From the NCBI GenBank assembly GCA_019235885.1, contig JAFAKB010000056.1:16860-80859 (forward strand): a stretch of 64,000 nt of DNA, given 5' to 3'. Below, piece by piece: positions 17,234 through 26,851 of the stretch. Source of the stretch: Candidatus Eremiobacterota bacterium (GTDB lineage Bacteria > Vulcanimicrobiota > Vulcanimicrobiia > Vulcanimicrobiales > Vulcanimicrobiaceae). Each line of letters starts with the position of its first letter. The stretch's first letter is position 1. The translations under genes and the position numbers were made by a program. A model generated the notes under the pieces. The model saw only the letters and a program-made list of their open reading frames with translations, made no database searches and was not told where the DNA came from.

Positions 17234-18783
17234 GCGGCGTCAGCTTCCTTTCGCGGAACCAGCTCGTACAACAGCAGGAACGGAATCGAGAAGACGAACA
17301 GCAGCGCGACGATCACGAACGTCTCCGAGTACGCGACCGAGGCCGCGGCGCGCGTCACCAGCTCCTGCAGCGCGGCGAGCGAGAGCGCGGAGGCGTCGGC
17401 GGCCGAGTGGCCGTGATCGACGAACCAGCGCTGCAGCGCCGCCATGCCGGGATCGTTGAAGAACGTATCGTGGCGCGCGCGGCTGGCCGTCAGCGACGTC
17501 GCGGCGATGCGCGAGCGCACGATGAGGCTGCCGAGCACGGCGAAACCCATACCCGCGCCGATCTGTCGCACCAGCGCGGAGAGCCCGGAGGCCGCGTCGA
17601 TGAGCCGTTTCGGCACGTGAGCCATCAGCAGCACGTTCAGCGGCACGTACAAGAGTCCCAGCCCGATGCCTTGCAAGAACCGCGGCAGCAGGATGTGATC
17701 GAAGCCCGGCCGGTCGCCGAGCAGCGCGAACCAGGCGGTCGAGCCGGCGCACACGATCAAGCTCGTGAGCGCGACGAACATCGGCGGGATCAGCTTGCTG
17801 ATTCGGCCCGACACTTCGGTGCCGAGCACCGAGCCCAGAGCGCTCGGGACCATCACGATGCCGGCCAAGTCGGCCGGATAGCGCAACACGTCCTGCGCGT
17901 AGAGCGGTACGATCAGCGCCGTTCCGGTGAAACCGATCCCCGTAATGAGCGCGAGCACGATCCCGATCGCGTACGACGGGATCGCGAGCGGCTTCAGGTC
18001 GACGAGCGGGACGCGGGCGGCAAGCTGAACCCGCACGAACAGGAACAGCGCGGCGCACGCGGCGATCGCCGCGAACGTGATCTTCCCCGAGGCGAACCAC
18101 TCCTCGCGCGGGCCTTCTTGCAGCACGTACTGCAGCGCGCTGAAGCCGACGATCATCACCACCAGCGAGGTCACGTCGAACCGGCTGCGCTCGCCGCGCT
18201 CGGACTGATCGCGCAGGATCGCCGAGACCATGAACAGCGAGAGTATGCCGAGCGGCACGTTGAGCAAGAAGATCCACGGCCAGCTCGCGTTCGCCAGCAC
18301 CCAGCCGCCGATCGCCGGCCCGATCGCCGGCCCGATCATCACCGAGGCGCCGTACACCTTGTACGCCGAGGCGAGCTCGTCCGACGGGTATGCGTCGGTG
18401 AGCGCCGCCATCGCCAACGGCATCATGAGCCCACCGCCGACCCCTTGGATGAAACGCGTCGCGACGAGCTCGGGCAGGTTCACCGACATCGCGCACAATA
18501 GCGAGCCGACGGTGAAGCCGCCCACCGCGTACAGGAACGCTCGCTTGCGGCCGAAGTTCGTCGCGATCCAGCCCGTCAGCGGCATGACGAAGACCGCGGC
18601 GAGCACGTAGATCGATGAGATCCACGAAACTTCGTCGATCGACACTCCGAGGTTGCCGGCGATGGTGTCGAGCCCAAGGTTAACCACGGTCCCGTCGATC
18701 AAGGCCATCAAACTCGGGATCAGGACGGCCAAGGTAACGAGCCGCAGGTAGGCTTTCGACGCCCGCGGGGGGGCTTGGGTCAC
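17230..18783 (-). CDS. DHA2-family MFS efflux transporter (EmrB/QacA-like)
   Basis: 517 aa with about 14 hydrophobic segments. The N-terminal PSLMALIDGTVVNLGLDTIA is the DHA2 D1-type motif, and GWIATNFGRKRAFLY is motif A. The following membrane fusion gene starts inside this gene's stop codon, so both form one translation-coupled export system. A hairpin cluster (18829-18905) separates it from the upstream antiporter, so it probably has its own transcription. Substrate cannot be told from sequence. Confidence 0.9.
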   Translation of the reverse strand: MTQAPPRASKAYLRLVTLAVLIPSLMALIDGTVVNLGLDTIAGNLGVSIDEVSWISSIYVLAAVFVMPLTGWIATNFGRKRAFLYAVGGFTVGSLLCAMSVNLPELVATRFIQGVGGGLMMPLAMAALTDAYPSDELASAYKVYGASVMIGPAIGPAIGGWVLANASWPWIFLLNVPLGILSLFMVSAILRDQSERGERSRFDVTSLVVMIVGFSALQYVLQEGPREEWFASGKITFAAIAACAALFLFVRVQLAARVPLVDLKPLAIPSYAIGIVLALITGIGFTGTALIVPLYAQDVLRYPADLAGIVMVPSALGSVLGTEVSGRISKLIPPMFVALTSLIVCAGSTAWFALLGDRPGFDHILLPRFLQGIGLGLLYVPLNVLLMAHVPKRLIDAASGLSALVRQIGAGMGFAVLGSLIVRSRIAATSLTASRARHDTFFNDPGMAALQRWFVDHGHSAADASALSLAALQELVTRAAASVAYSETFVIVALLFVFSIPFLLLYELVPRKEADAA

Positions 18784-18828
18784 CGAGGCATTTTAGCGGA
18801 TCGCGGGCTGCGAGTCGACCCCTACCAG

Positions 18829-18905
18829 TTTGTCGGGCCTTCGCCCGACAAACGACGGCGGATCGGGCGAAGCCCGAACGCGAAGGGTTCACCATTGGTG
18901 AACCC
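18829..18905 (-). repeat. Three tandem stem-loops, including 3'-UTR element copy 2
   Basis: Stem 1: TTTGTCGGGC-CTTC-GCCCGACAAA (18829-18852). Stem 2: TCGGGC-GAA-GCCCGA (18863-18877). Stem 3: GGGTTCACC-ATT-GGTGAACCC (18885-18905), beginning 2 nt past the antiporter stop. Stem 3 with its flank matches the element after hsp20 (7958-7979). A terminator or mRNA-stabilising array is likely. Confidence 0.65.
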
Positions 18906-18907
18906 AC

Positions 18908-20500
18908 TCAGTACAGCCGCGCCTCGGCCAGGTCGAGATCGTACTGCACCCGCCGGAAGATGTCGTCCGGTATCTTGCCTTCGTCGCGCAAGCGCGTGAT
19001 CGCTCGCCGCTCGGCGCGCAGCGCTTCGTCTTGCGCGTGGTGGTCGAAACGGCTCAGCGCCGTTTCGTGCGCGCGGCCGCCTTTCGTGCCGTGCGAGCGC
19101 AGGTGCTGAATGCGATGCGCGTACTCATCGCGGAGGCGGTCGACGATCTCGCGCTCCTCCTCGTCGTGCGCCTCGGCGAAGATTTGCTCGATCTTCTGCA
19201 AGCCGCCTTGCAGCGCGGCGACGCGCACCTCGATCTCCCGCTGCTCGGTGTCGCTCTCGCCGCCGACGCGCAGCCACTTCAGCAACGGTATCAAGGTGAG
19301 CCCTTGGCCGACCAGGGTCACGAAGATCACCACGAAGGTGATGAACACGATCGCGTCGCGTCCCGGAAACGCCGCGCCGTGGGGACCGGCGAACGGCAGC
19401 GCGAGCGCCGCCGCGAGCGAGACGATGCCGCGCATCCCGCTCCACCCGACGATCAGCGCCTCCGCGTTGCGCGGCGTCGCGTCGTGCTTCGCGAACGCTT
19501 TGGCGTACCAGCGCTGCACCGAGACGCTCGCCCACACCCACGCCAAGCGCACGACGATCAGCAGCGCGCTGATCGCCAGCGCCGCCGGCAGCAGCGCGAG
19601 CGCGCGCGCTCCGTCGTGCACGAGGCCGCGCAGCTGCAGGCCGATCGTCAGGAAGATGAACGCGTTGACGACGTAGAGCCACAGCTCCCATACGTTCCCG
19701 CCGACCAGCCGCGTCTCCGGCGAGTGGAGCACCGCAGAGCGGCGCCCCAGCAAGATCCCCGCGACGACGGTCGCGAGCACGCCCGAGACGTGCAGCGATT
19801 GGCCGGTGAGGTACGCGGCGTACGGCGTCCCGATGACGATCAAGTTGTCGATGAGCGAGTCGCTCAGCTCGAACCGGTGCAGCGCCAGGGTCAGCTTCTC
19901 GACGCACCATTCGATCGCGATCCCCGCCGCGATCCCGCCCAGCGCGACGATCACGAACTGCATCGCCGCGCGCTGCACCGAGAACCCGCCGGCGACGACG
20001 GCGGCGACGGCGAACGCGTAGATCACCAGCGCCGTCGCGTCGTTGACGAGCGCTTCGCCCTCGAGGATCGCGACGATGCGGCGCGGGACGGAAAAACGCT
20101 GGAACGTCGCGCTCGCCGCGACGGCGTCGGGCGGCGAGACGATCGCCCCGAGCACGACCGCGGCGTCCCAGCCCAGGCCGGGCACGATGCGCTGCGCGAG
20201 CATCGCGACCGCGACCGTCGAGACCACCACCAGGATCACCGCCAGCCGCAGCACCGGCGCGAGGTTCTGGCGCAACAGCACCGCGTCGGTCGTCCAGCCG
20301 CCGCTGAAGAGCAGCGGCGGCAACACGACGAGGAAGATCCAGTCGGGCGCGATGGTGACCGGCGGCAAGCCGGGGATGAACGCGAGCGCCGTCCCGGCCA
20401 GCACGAACACGATCGGATACGGCAGCATCAGCCGTTTCGCGACGACCGCGAAGGCGACCGCGGCAGCGAGGCCCAGCACGAGCAGAACCGGCTCGCTCAT
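18908..20500 (-). CDS. Na+/H+ antiporter, CPA1 (NhaP/NHE) family
   Basis: 530 aa: about 12 membrane helices over residues 1-410 and a hydrophilic helical tail. Family signatures: LPPLLFSGGW early, ILGAIVSPPDAVAA-type LGAIVSPPDAVAAS, LEGEALVNDATALV (the ND ion site) and GWSGMRGIVSLAAALALP. The tail is rich in Glu/Arg and probably regulates transport. It exchanges protons for Na+ or K+ at the inner membrane. It is divergent from the DUF1003 gene; downstream lie three stem-loops rather than a close operon partner. Confidence 0.93.
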   Translation of the reverse strand: MSEPVLLVLGLAAAVAFAVVAKRLMLPYPIVFVLAGTALAFIPGLPPVTIAPDWIFLVVLPPLLFSGGWTTDAVLLRQNLAPVLRLAVILVVVSTVAVAMLAQRIVPGLGWDAAVVLGAIVSPPDAVAASATFQRFSVPRRIVAILEGEALVNDATALVIYAFAVAAVVAGGFSVQRAAMQFVIVALGGIAAGIAIEWCVEKLTLALHRFELSDSLIDNLIVIGTPYAAYLTGQSLHVSGVLATVVAGILLGRRSAVLHSPETRLVGGNVWELWLYVVNAFIFLTIGLQLRGLVHDGARALALLPAALAISALLIVVRLAWVWASVSVQRWYAKAFAKHDATPRNAEALIVGWSGMRGIVSLAAALALPFAGPHGAAFPGRDAIVFITFVVIFVTLVGQGLTLIPLLKWLRVGGESDTEQREIEVRVAALQGGLQKIEQIFAEAHDEEEREIVDRLRDEYAHRIQHLRSHGTKGGRAHETALSRFDHHAQDEALRAERRAITRLRDEGKIPDDIFRRVQYDLDLAEARLY

Positions 20501-20556
20501 CGGCGCTTCGATCCGCCGAGCGCATTGCCGCTTCCCGCTTGGGGTACGCCTACGCC

Positions 20557-21093
20557 ATGCCTGAGCGGCTGAGCGGACAGGTCGACGACACGATTCAGTC
20601 GATCGCCGAGCTCGAGCGCAAGGCGCTCGAGAACGCGTCGCTCCAGCAGCGCGCGGTCGAGCGCTTCACGCTCGCGGTCGGCCGGCCGCGCACGGTGTGG
20701 ATCGTGCTCGCGCTGATCGCAGCGTGGATCGCGTTCAACACGCTGCTCGTGCCGCGCGGGCGTGCGCCGGTCGATCCGCCGCCGTTCTTCTGGCTCGACG
20801 GCGTGCTCGCGCTCGCCGCGCTGCTGATGACGATCCTGATCTTGACCACCGAGAACCGGATGGCCGAGGTCGACGAGCAGCGCGCGCGGCTCAACTTGCA
20901 GATCAGCCTGCTGGCGGAGCGAAAGGTCGCGAAGGTCGTGCAGCTGCTCGAAGAGCTGCGCTACGATCTGCCCTCGGTGCCGAACCGCGAGGACCGTGAG
21001 GCCCAGGAGATGACGATCGCCGCCGACCCGCACGAGGTCGCCCAAGAGCTGGAAAAGCGAACCCCGACCCGGGGCGAGATTCCCCAGGACTAA
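20557..21093 (+). CDS. DUF1003 family membrane protein
   Basis: 178 aa from ATG 20557; an upstream in-frame start at 20539 is also possible. Hydrophilic N-terminus, two membrane helices (about 48-65 and 82-100 after a Pro-rich loop PVDPPPFFWLD), then a conserved helical segment TENRMAEVDEQRARLNLQIS, which is the DUF1003 hallmark. Function of the family is not established. A clear terminator follows, so it is probably monocistronic. Confidence 0.85.
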   Translation: MPERLSGQVDDTIQSIAELERKALENASLQQRAVERFTLAVGRPRTVWIVLALIAAWIAFNTLLVPRGRAPVDPPPFFWLDGVLALAALLMTILILTTENRMAEVDEQRARLNLQISLLAERKVAKVVQLLEELRYDLPSVPNREDREAQEMTIAADPHEVAQELEKRTPTRGEIPQD

Positions 21094-21122
21094 GGCGCTC
21101 GGGGCCGAACCCGGGGCAGGTC

Positions 21123-21149
21123 GCGGAGGCGCTTCGGTCTCCGCCTTTT
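21123..21149 (+). terminator. Intrinsic terminator
   Basis: GCGGAG / CTCCGC stem (extended by C-G and G-U pairs), GC-rich loop, then TTTT, 30 nt past the DUF1003 stop. Confidence 0.75.
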
Positions 21150-21173
21150 CACGTCACCTCTGACGGAGATCCG

Positions 21174-22163
21174 ATGTCCCGTACAACCCGCATCGCCGCC
21201 GCCGTGGGCGCGGCTGCGCTCTGCGCCTCGCTTGCCGCCTGCGCCAACGGCTCGGGCGGCGGCAGCATCGCCTCGGTGAACGGCCAGGCGATCAGCCGCG
21301 CCGATTTCGACAAGAAGCTCGAGTCGAGCCCGGCGGCGCGCCAGACCCTCAACCAGATGGTCCAGCAGGACCTGATCGACCAGTACGCGCGCGACAAGAA
21401 GGTCGACGTCAGCGACGCCGAGATCGACAAGAAGCTCGCCGAGACCAAAGCTCGCTTCCCGGCCGGCCAGTTCGAGCAGATTCTCAAGCAGCAGGGCCTG
21501 AGCGAAGCCGACGTTCGGCAGATTCTGAAGCAGCAGATCGTGCTCGAAAAGGCGGTCGGCCCGCAGGTCAAGGTCAGCGACGCCGACATCAAGGCGTACT
21601 TCGACAAGAACCGCCAGCTCTTCGACAAGCCCGAGCAGATCAAGGCGCGCCACGTTTTGGTTGCCGACCCCAAGACGGCGCAGACCGTGTTCGCCAAGCT
21701 CAAGGCAGACCCGAGCGACGCCAACTGGGCTGCGGTCGCCAAGCAGTACTCGACCGACCCGTCCAGCAAGGACAAGGGCGGCGACCTCGGCTACTTCGGC
21801 CGCGGGCAGATGGTTCCGGCGTTCCAAGACGCCGCGTTCGCGGCGAAGGTTGGCCAAGTCGTCGGCCCGGTGCACTCGCAGTTCGGCTACCACGTGATCC
21901 AGGTCGAAGACCGGAAGCCGGCGCAGAAGGCGACGCTCGCCTCCGCGCACGATCAGATCAAGACGCAGCTGACCCAGCAGCAGCAGTCGCAGCAGGTCCC
22001 GCTGTTCTTGCAGAGCCTGCGCGCGAACGCGAAGATCGACGTCTACGACGATCGCTACAAGGACCTCTTCCCGCCGACGACGCCCGCCGGTGCGGCGCCG
22101 CCCAGCGGCGCGCCTGCAAGCGCCCCGCCGGCCGCATCTCCGGCCGCAGCGCCGACGAAGTAG
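21174..22163 (+). CDS. Peptidyl-prolyl isomerase lipoprotein (PpiC/SurA/PrsA-like)
   Basis: 329 aa. The lipoprotein signal ends CASLAAC (lipobox LAAC, Cys at about 23). A SurA-N-like helical region (about 30-140) is followed by a parvulin domain (about 155-250) with KARHVLVAD, STDPSSKDKGGDLGYFGRGQM and FGYHVIQVED. The tail is Pro/Ala-rich. It would be anchored at a membrane and assist folding of exported proteins. GGAG 6 nt before ATG supports the start. It reads with its own promoter region after the terminator at 21149. Confidence 0.93.
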   Translation: MSRTTRIAAAVGAAALCASLAACANGSGGGSIASVNGQAISRADFDKKLESSPAARQTLNQMVQQDLIDQYARDKKVDVSDAEIDKKLAETKARFPAGQFEQILKQQGLSEADVRQILKQQIVLEKAVGPQVKVSDADIKAYFDKNRQLFDKPEQIKARHVLVADPKTAQTVFAKLKADPSDANWAAVAKQYSTDPSSKDKGGDLGYFGRGQMVPAFQDAAFAAKVGQVVGPVHSQFGYHVIQVEDRKPAQKATLASAHDQIKTQLTQQQQSQQVPLFLQSLRANAKIDVYDDRYKDLFPPTTPAGAAPPSGAPASAPPAASPAAAPTK

Positions 22164-22208
22164 CCCGGCCGCGAGGCGGGAGTCGCCACGACCCCGCCTC
22201 GCGAACGG

Positions 22209-23408
22209 TTGGCCGTCGTGATTCGCATCGTGGGGCTCGGACCGGGCGATCCGGGCCTTCTCACCTTGGGCAGCCGCGAGTCGCTGCGCGCCGTCGGCCG
22301 CGCCGCGACCGTGCTCGCCCCGCCGGAGCTGGTTCGGTTTCTGGAGAGCGACGGCGTGGCGGTCGAGCGTGCGCTGATCACCGACCAAGGGCTGTTCCTG
22401 CGCGGCTCGAGCGAGGTGATCGACGCGTTCGTCGGCCGGATCGACGAGCGCGATCTCGGCTTGGGCGTGCTCGGCAACCCGCTCTCGGATTTCCTCGGTT
22501 TGCCGATCCTGTTGCGCGCGCTCGAGCGGCGCGGGATCGCTGCCGAGATCGTCCCCGGGATGCCGCGCGCAACGCTCTCGGCCTCGATCGCGATGCCGCT
22601 CGTTCCGCTCCCGCCGGGCTCGACGCATCACACCTGGGACGACTTGGTCGAGATCATGGCGCGGCTGCGCCGCTCGTGCCCGTGGGACCGCGAGCAGACC
22701 CACGCCTCGCTGGTGCGCTATCTGATCGAAGAGGCGTACGAGGTGGTCGACGCGATCGAGCACGGCAGCGACGTCGAGCTCAGCGAAGAGCTCGGCGACC
22801 TGCTCTTTCAAATCGTCTTCCACTCGCAGCTCGCGACCGAGCGCGGAAAGTTTTCGGTCGCCGACGTAATCGACGGGCTCTCCAACAAGATGATCCGGCG
22901 CCACCCGCACGTCTTCGGCGACGTGATGGTCGCGGACGTCGACGCGGTGTGGGCGAACTGGGACCAGCTCAAGGCGCAAGAAGCGGCGGGTCAGTCGCGC
23001 ACCTCGAAGCTCGACGGAATTCCCAAGCACATGGCGGCGCTGCAGCGCGGCCAGAAGATGCAGGAGAAAGCCGCGCGCGTCGGCTTCGACTGGACCGACG
23101 CCCGCCAGATCACCGACAAGCTCTCCGAAGAGCTGCGTGAGCTGGCCGACGCGCGGCTGAAAGCCGGCGACCTGCGCGCGGAGGACCCGCACGTGCGCGA
23201 AGAGATCGGCGACGTGATGTTCACGGTGGTGAACCTCGCGCGCCGGCTCGGCGTCGACGCGGAGGGCGCGATGCGCGACGCGAACACGAAGTTCGAGCGC
23301 CGATTCCGCTACATGGAAGCGTACGCGGTCGCGAGCGGCCGGGAGCTCAATGACATGAGCCTGGACGAGTTGGAAGATCTGTGGCAGCAAGCGAAGACCG
23401 CGGCGTAG
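22209..23408 (+). CDS. mazG: MazG nucleoside triphosphate pyrophosphohydrolase with tetrapyrrole-methylase-like N-domain
   Basis: 399 aa from TTG 22209; GTG 22218 is an alternative. Residues about 5-130 resemble the SAM-binding TP-methylase module ([15 protein letters not shown]), shortened relative to full methylases, as in YabN-type fusions. Residues about 140-399 hold two MazG domains: [13 protein letters not shown], then [10 protein letters not shown] and [12 protein letters not shown] (Mg2+-binding EExxE / ExxD), and a C-terminal repeat with EEIGDVMF. It hydrolyses NTPs to NMP plus PPi, limiting mutagenic or stress nucleotides. The 3' end overlaps the next gene by 28 nt. Confidence 0.9.
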   Translation: MAVVIRIVGLGPGDPGLLTLGSRESLRAVGRAATVLAPPELVRFLESDGVAVERALITDQGLFLRGSSEVIDAFVGRIDERDLGLGVLGNPLSDFLGLPILLRALERRGIAAEIVPGMPRATLSASIAMPLVPLPPGSTHHTWDDLVEIMARLRRSCPWDREQTHASLVRYLIEEAYEVVDAIEHGSDVELSEELGDLLFQIVFHSQLATERGKFSVADVIDGLSNKMIRRHPHVFGDVMVADVDAVWANWDQLKAQEAAGQSRTSKLDGIPKHMAALQRGQKMQEKAARVGFDWTDARQITDKLSEELRELADARLKAGDLRAEDPHVREEIGDVMFTVVNLARRLGVDAEGAMRDANTKFERRFRYMEAYAVASGRELNDMSLDELEDLWQQAKTAA

Positions 23409-23794
23409 GCGAAGCCGAAGCGCTCATCCGCGTGCGGATGAGCGCGCACGACGCGCACTACGGCGGCAACTTGGTCGACGGAGCGCGCATCTTGGGATTG
23501 TTCGGCGACGTCGCGACGGAGCTGCTGATCCGCCGCGACGGCGACGAAGGCTTGTTCGTCGCCTACGATCTGGTCGAGTTCAAAGCGCCCGTCCGCGCCG
23601 GCGACTACATCGAAGCGCGCGGCCGCATCACCGCCGCCGGCAAAACCTCGCGCACGATGGAGTTCGAAGCGCACAAAGTCATCAGCGCACGACCCGATAT
23701 CTCTGCGTCGGCGGCCGACGTGCTGCACGAGCCGGTGCTCGTCGTGCGCGCGCGGGGCACTTGCGTGACGCCGAAGGAAGCGCAGCGGCGCTAA
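23381..23794 (+). CDS. Hot-dog fold CoA enzyme, 3-aminobutyryl-CoA ammonia-lyase (Kal)-like
   Basis: 137 aa from GTG 23381, inside the mazG end. The Kal-family blocks are clear: [57 protein letters not shown] and TSRTMEFEA. In lysine fermenters Kal deaminates L-3-aminobutyryl-CoA to crotonyl-CoA; none of the other lysine-fermentation genes is here, so a related hydratase, lyase or thioesterase role is possible. The convergent MetE-like gene overlaps the stop by 4 nt. Confidence 0.8.
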   Translation: MAASEDRGVGEAEALIRVRMSAHDAHYGGNLVDGARILGLFGDVATELLIRRDGDEGLFVAYDLVEFKAPVRAGDYIEARGRITAAGKTSRTMEFEAHKVISARPDISASAADVLHEPVLVVRARGTCVTPKEAQRR

Positions 23795-24810
23795 AGTCCG
23801 ACGCTCGCAAGCAGCGCGCCTTCGCCGAGGGCGCGCAGCTTCGCGTAGGCGACCTCGCGCGGCATCGGGGCCATCCCGCAGTTCGTCGAGCAGACGATAC
23901 GGTCGTCGTCGAGGTGGCGGCGCGCCACTTCGATGGTCGCGCGAACGTCGTCCGCCGTTTCGATCCGGTCGGTGGCGACGTCGATGACGCCGACCGCCAC
24001 GATCTTGTCGCCGGCGAGCTCGAGCACTTCAGGCGGGACGCGCGAACCGGCCAACTCGACGGAGATCTGTTCGACGCAGCTTTTCGCGAGCAGCGGCAGA
24101 ACGTGCGCATACTGGTCCCAGCGCTCGCCGAGGTTCGCCTTCCACTGCACGTTGGCGGGGATGCCGTAGCCGTAGCAGACGTGGACCGCGGTGGTGCAGC
24201 TCGCGCCGCTTAGGGCGGTGTCGAGCGCGTCGATCCCCCAAGCGGCGACCTCGTCGAAGTAGACGTTGAACGCGGGCTCGTCGAGCTGCACGACGTCGAT
24301 TCCGGCGCTGATGAGGTCCGCGACTTCCTCCCGGATCGCGCGCGCGAACGCGAAGCCGAGCTCGGCGCGGTTCCCGTACGCTTCGTCGCAGACGGTGTCG
24401 ACCAGCGTCATCGGGCCGGGGATCGTGATCTTCAGCGGACCGTCGGTCAGCGTGCGCGCGAAGCGCACTTCGTCGACGTGCACCGGCGAGGTGCGGCGGA
24501 CTTCGCCGTTCACCGTCGGGCAGATCGCCTCGTAGCGGTCGTCGCGGATTCCGCGCTTCTGCCGCTTCGCCGCATCGATGCCGCCGAGCCGCTCGGCGAA
24601 ACCGTGGACGAAATGCTTGCGCGCCTGCTCGCCGTCGGTGATCGTGTCGATCCCCGCGCGCACCTGCTCGGCGACCGCGATCCGCGTCGCGTCCCGCTGC
24701 GCCTCGGCGAGTTCCGCGCCGTCGAGGCGCCAGTTCGGGAAGAGCCGCTCCGGCTCGGCCAGCCAAGCCGGCTTCGGGAGACTGCCGGCGATCGTCGTGG
24801 AGAACGGCAT
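23791..24810 (-). CDS. Cobalamin-independent methionine synthase-like protein (MetE C-terminal type)
   Basis: 339 aa from ATG 24808-24810. It has only the catalytic barrel, half the size of classical Met[12 protein letters not shown] start, [35 protein letters not shown]. The zinc ligands appear as His-Cys in AVHVCYGYG and Cys in [11 protein letters not shown]. Single-domain members include methyltransferases using methylcobamide or other donors, so the methyl donor is uncertain. The in-frame extension up to 25011 is a shadow of the VOC gene. Confidence 0.85.
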   Translation of the reverse strand: MPFSTTIAGSLPKPAWLAEPERLFPNWRLDGAELAEAQRDATRIAVAEQVRAGIDTITDGEQARKHFVHGFAERLGGIDAAKRQKRGIRDDRYEAICPTVNGEVRRTSPVHVDEVRFARTLTDGPLKITIPGPMTLVDTVCDEAYGNRAELGFAFARAIREEVADLISAGIDVVQLDEPAFNVYFDEVAAWGIDALDTALSGASCTTAVHVCYGYGIPANVQWKANLGERWDQYAHVLPLLAKSCVEQISVELAGSRVPPEVLELAGDKIVAVGVIDVATDRIETADDVRATIEVARRHLDDDRIVCSTNCGMAPMPREVAYAKLRALGEGALLASVGL

Positions 24811-24850
24811 CCGGACCCCTTCGCCGCTCGCCCGGCGATTCGCCCTGCGG

Positions 24851-25270
24851 TCAGTCGCCCGCGGCCGGATGGTACGTGCCGAAGCTCCAGACGTGACCTT
24901 CGAGGTCCTTGGCAGAATACTCGCGCGAGCCGTAGTCCATATCTTCGGGACCGCGGGTGATCGTCGCGCCGGCCTCTTTCGCTCGCCGGCAATGCGCGTC
25001 GACATCGGCAACGTAGACGTAGATGCTGGCGGTCACCGTGCCGTCGACTTCGGCCGGCGAGCGGCCGTAGGTGTCGGGGCGCGAGGTCCCGAGCATCAGC
25101 ACGCCGTTGCCGAACGTCAGCTGCGCGTGGTGAACGACGTCGCCTTCGCCGTACACGGCCTGCTCGCGAAACCCGAAGGCTTTGCAGAGCCAGGCGATCG
25201 CGGCGCGCGCGTCGCGGTAGCGAAGGGCGGGGTAGAAGGTCGGCGGGTTCTCGGTAGCGGTGTTCGTCAT
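24851..25270 (-). CDS. VOC (glyoxalase/bleomycin-resistance fold) family protein
   Basis: 139 aa from ATG 25268-25270. Two beta-alpha-beta-beta-beta modules of the vicinal oxygen chelate fold: PALRYRDARAAIAWLCKAFG, VVHHAQLTFGNGVLML, and YVYVADVDAHCRRAKEAGA, GSREYSAKDLEGHVWSFG. The PhnB/YCII-like GHVWSFGTYHP ending suggests a metal-independent or Zn-type member. No reaction can be assigned. It lies 40 nt upstream of the MetE-like gene on the same strand and 53 nt downstream of the AraC gene. Confidence 0.85.
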   Translation of the reverse strand: MTNTATENPPTFYPALRYRDARAAIAWLCKAFGFREQAVYGEGDVVHHAQLTFGNGVLMLGTSRPDTYGRSPAEVDGTVTASIYVYVADVDAHCRRAKEAGATITRGPEDMDYGSREYSAKDLEGHVWSFGTYHPAAGD

Positions 25271-25323
25271 ACGCTCATCGTATACGGCGAGGGTCCCGGC
25301 GTCTTGGAAAAAACGTCGCGGCC

Positions 25324-26178
25324 TTAGGCTTCGGCCAGGCTGATGGAGTGCGGGTAGCAGACGGCTCGCAGGAACTCGCCGGGCGTCAAGCCCGTGTGCG
25401 CGCGAAATTCCGCGTTCATGTGTGGCTGATCGTAGTAGCCGGCGCTCAGCGCGATTTCCGGGAGCGGCACGCCCTGGTGCACCATCGCGAGCGCGCGCCG
25501 AAATCGCACGACGCGCGCGAAGCGCTTCGGCGAGAGACCGACGTGCTCGCGAAACGACGCGACGAAGCGGGCGCGCGACCGCCCACTCTCCGCCTCGATC
25601 TGCGCGATCGCCGTTCGTCCGCCGGCATACACAATACGCCGCGCAGCCGAGGCGATCGCAGGATCGACGTGCGTTGGGCGCGCGATGCGCTCGGCGGCCC
25701 ACCGCGCCGCGACGCGCACCCGGGCGACGCCGTTCGGCGCGTCGAAGCACCGTTCACCCAGCTCGCTCGCGGCGCGGCCGAGGACGTCGCGCAGGTCGAC
25801 CGTCGTGTCGGCGAGCGCGTGCAGCGGTTCTGCCAGCAGCGCGAATGCGCCGACCGGATGCAGCCGGACGCCGAGCACGCGGCAGCGCCGCGCCGGTGCT
25901 TCGACGATGGCGGCGGTCGTGATCAAGCCGCCGACGCACACGGCCGGAAAGTGCGCTCCGGTAACGTCGTCACGAACCGCCCGGTGCGGTTCGTCGAGCT
26001 GTACGATCAGCTCCACCATGCCGTCCGGAAACGTCCGCTCGCGCGCGGCGTTGAGCGTACCGTCGAAATCCCAGATGCGATCGATCGCGCCGGCAAGTGG
26101 ATCGCCCGCATCGGGCGTCCACTCCGCATGCGTCCAGCAGCCAAGTTCCGTTTCGACACGCCGCAGCTCAACGGCCAT
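25324..26178 (-). CDS. AraC-family transcriptional regulator
   Basis: 284 aa from ATG 26176-26178. N-terminal ligand-type domain (about 20-180; RIWDFDGTLNAARERTFPDG, VLGVRLHPVGAFALL), seen in AraC proteins near VOC genes. The C-terminal AraC DNA-binding domain (about 190-275) has both helix-turn-helices: TAIAQIEAESGRSRARFVAS and LPEIALSAGYYDQPHMNAEF, then FRAHTGLTPGEF. It probably governs the downstream VOC gene; that is inference from order. Confidence 0.88.
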   Translation of the reverse strand: MAVELRRVETELGCWTHAEWTPDAGDPLAGAIDRIWDFDGTLNAARERTFPDGMVELIVQLDEPHRAVRDDVTGAHFPAVCVGGLITTAAIVEAPARRCRVLGVRLHPVGAFALLAEPLHALADTTVDLRDVLGRAASELGERCFDAPNGVARVRVAARWAAERIARPTHVDPAIASAARRIVYAGGRTAIAQIEAESGRSRARFVASFREHVGLSPKRFARVVRFRRALAMVHQGVPLPEIALSAGYYDQPHMNAEFRAHTGLTPGEFLRAVCYPHSISLAEA

Positions 26179-26280
26179 GCGCCCCACTTCGCGACTACCC
26201 GAGCAACCCCGCTCCCTTTCGGACACGCCTCGCTCATCTGCGGGGGACGTTACACTCGCTCTTGAAGCAGATGACGAATT

Positions 26281-26544
26281 ATGATGACCCCGACCTATTT
26301 GATCGTTCCGGAACGGAGTCACGACGGGAGCTGGTGGGCGATTGCGCCCGACCTCCCGGGCTTGGTGATGTTCGGCGAAACGCGAGAGGAGCTCATCGCC
26401 AACGCTCCTGACGCGATGTTGGACTACTTCGATGCGCAGCGCGACGCGGGGTTCGAGATCGCGGCGCCCGGGACGTATCCTGTCGAGTTGATCTACGATC
26501 AGGAAGAACCGGTCCCCGTGACGGTTACGGTGCCCGCCGCTTGA
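26281..26544 (+). CDS. HicB-like antitoxin-fold protein, no HicA partner
   Basis: 87 aa. The HicB N-domain is evident: SHDGSWWAIAPDLPGLVMFG then ETREELIANAPDAMLDYF. There is no C-terminal ribbon-helix-helix, and neither neighbour is a HicA-type toxin (the next gene is an S4 protein 22 nt on). It is probably an orphan HicB-fold protein rather than half of a toxin-antitoxin pair. Two consecutive ATGs start it. Confidence 0.75.
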   Translation: MMTPTYLIVPERSHDGSWWAIAPDLPGLVMFGETREELIANAPDAMLDYFDAQRDAGFEIAAPGTYPVELIYDQEEPVPVTVTVPAA

Positions 26545-26566
26545 TGCCGGTGCGGCGCGCGGGCTG

Positions 26567-26845
26567 ATGCGGCTCGACAAGTTCATGAAGGTTTCGCGGC
26601 TGGCGAAGCGGCGCACGGAGGCGAAGGACGGGATCGAGGCCGGGCGGATCACCAAGGACGGGCGCGCGCTCAAACCCGGCTACGACGTCAAGGTGGGAGA
26701 CGTGCTGGTGATTCACTATCGCACCAAGTTTCTCACCGTGCGCGTGCTGACCGTGCCGGAACGCGTGCTGCCCTCGCTGAAGCCGGCCGACCTGTACGAG
26801 ATCGTCGAGGAGCGCAAGGACGATCCGGTGGACTGGCTGCGATAG
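26567..26845 (+). CDS. rqcP: S4-domain RNA-binding protein (RqcP/YabO-like)
   Basis: 92 aa. The S4 fold begins at residue 1: MRLDKFMKVSRLAKRR, then EAGRITKDGRALKPGYDVKV and a beta end. It matches RqcP, the 50S-associated factor that helps RqcH add C-terminal Ala tails in ribosome quality control. The C-terminal extra 25 residues (LKPADLYEIVEERK) are usual for the family. It is 6 nt upstream of whiA. Confidence 0.85.
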   Translation: MRLDKFMKVSRLAKRRTEAKDGIEAGRITKDGRALKPGYDVKVGDVLVIHYRTKFLTVRVLTVPERVLPSLKPADLYEIVEERKDDPVDWLR

Positions 26846-26851
26846 CGCGCG

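Noticed and set aside
26281..26845. HicBA toxin-antitoxin pair
   Set aside because: The neighbour is an S4 RNA-binding protein and not a HicA-type toxin.
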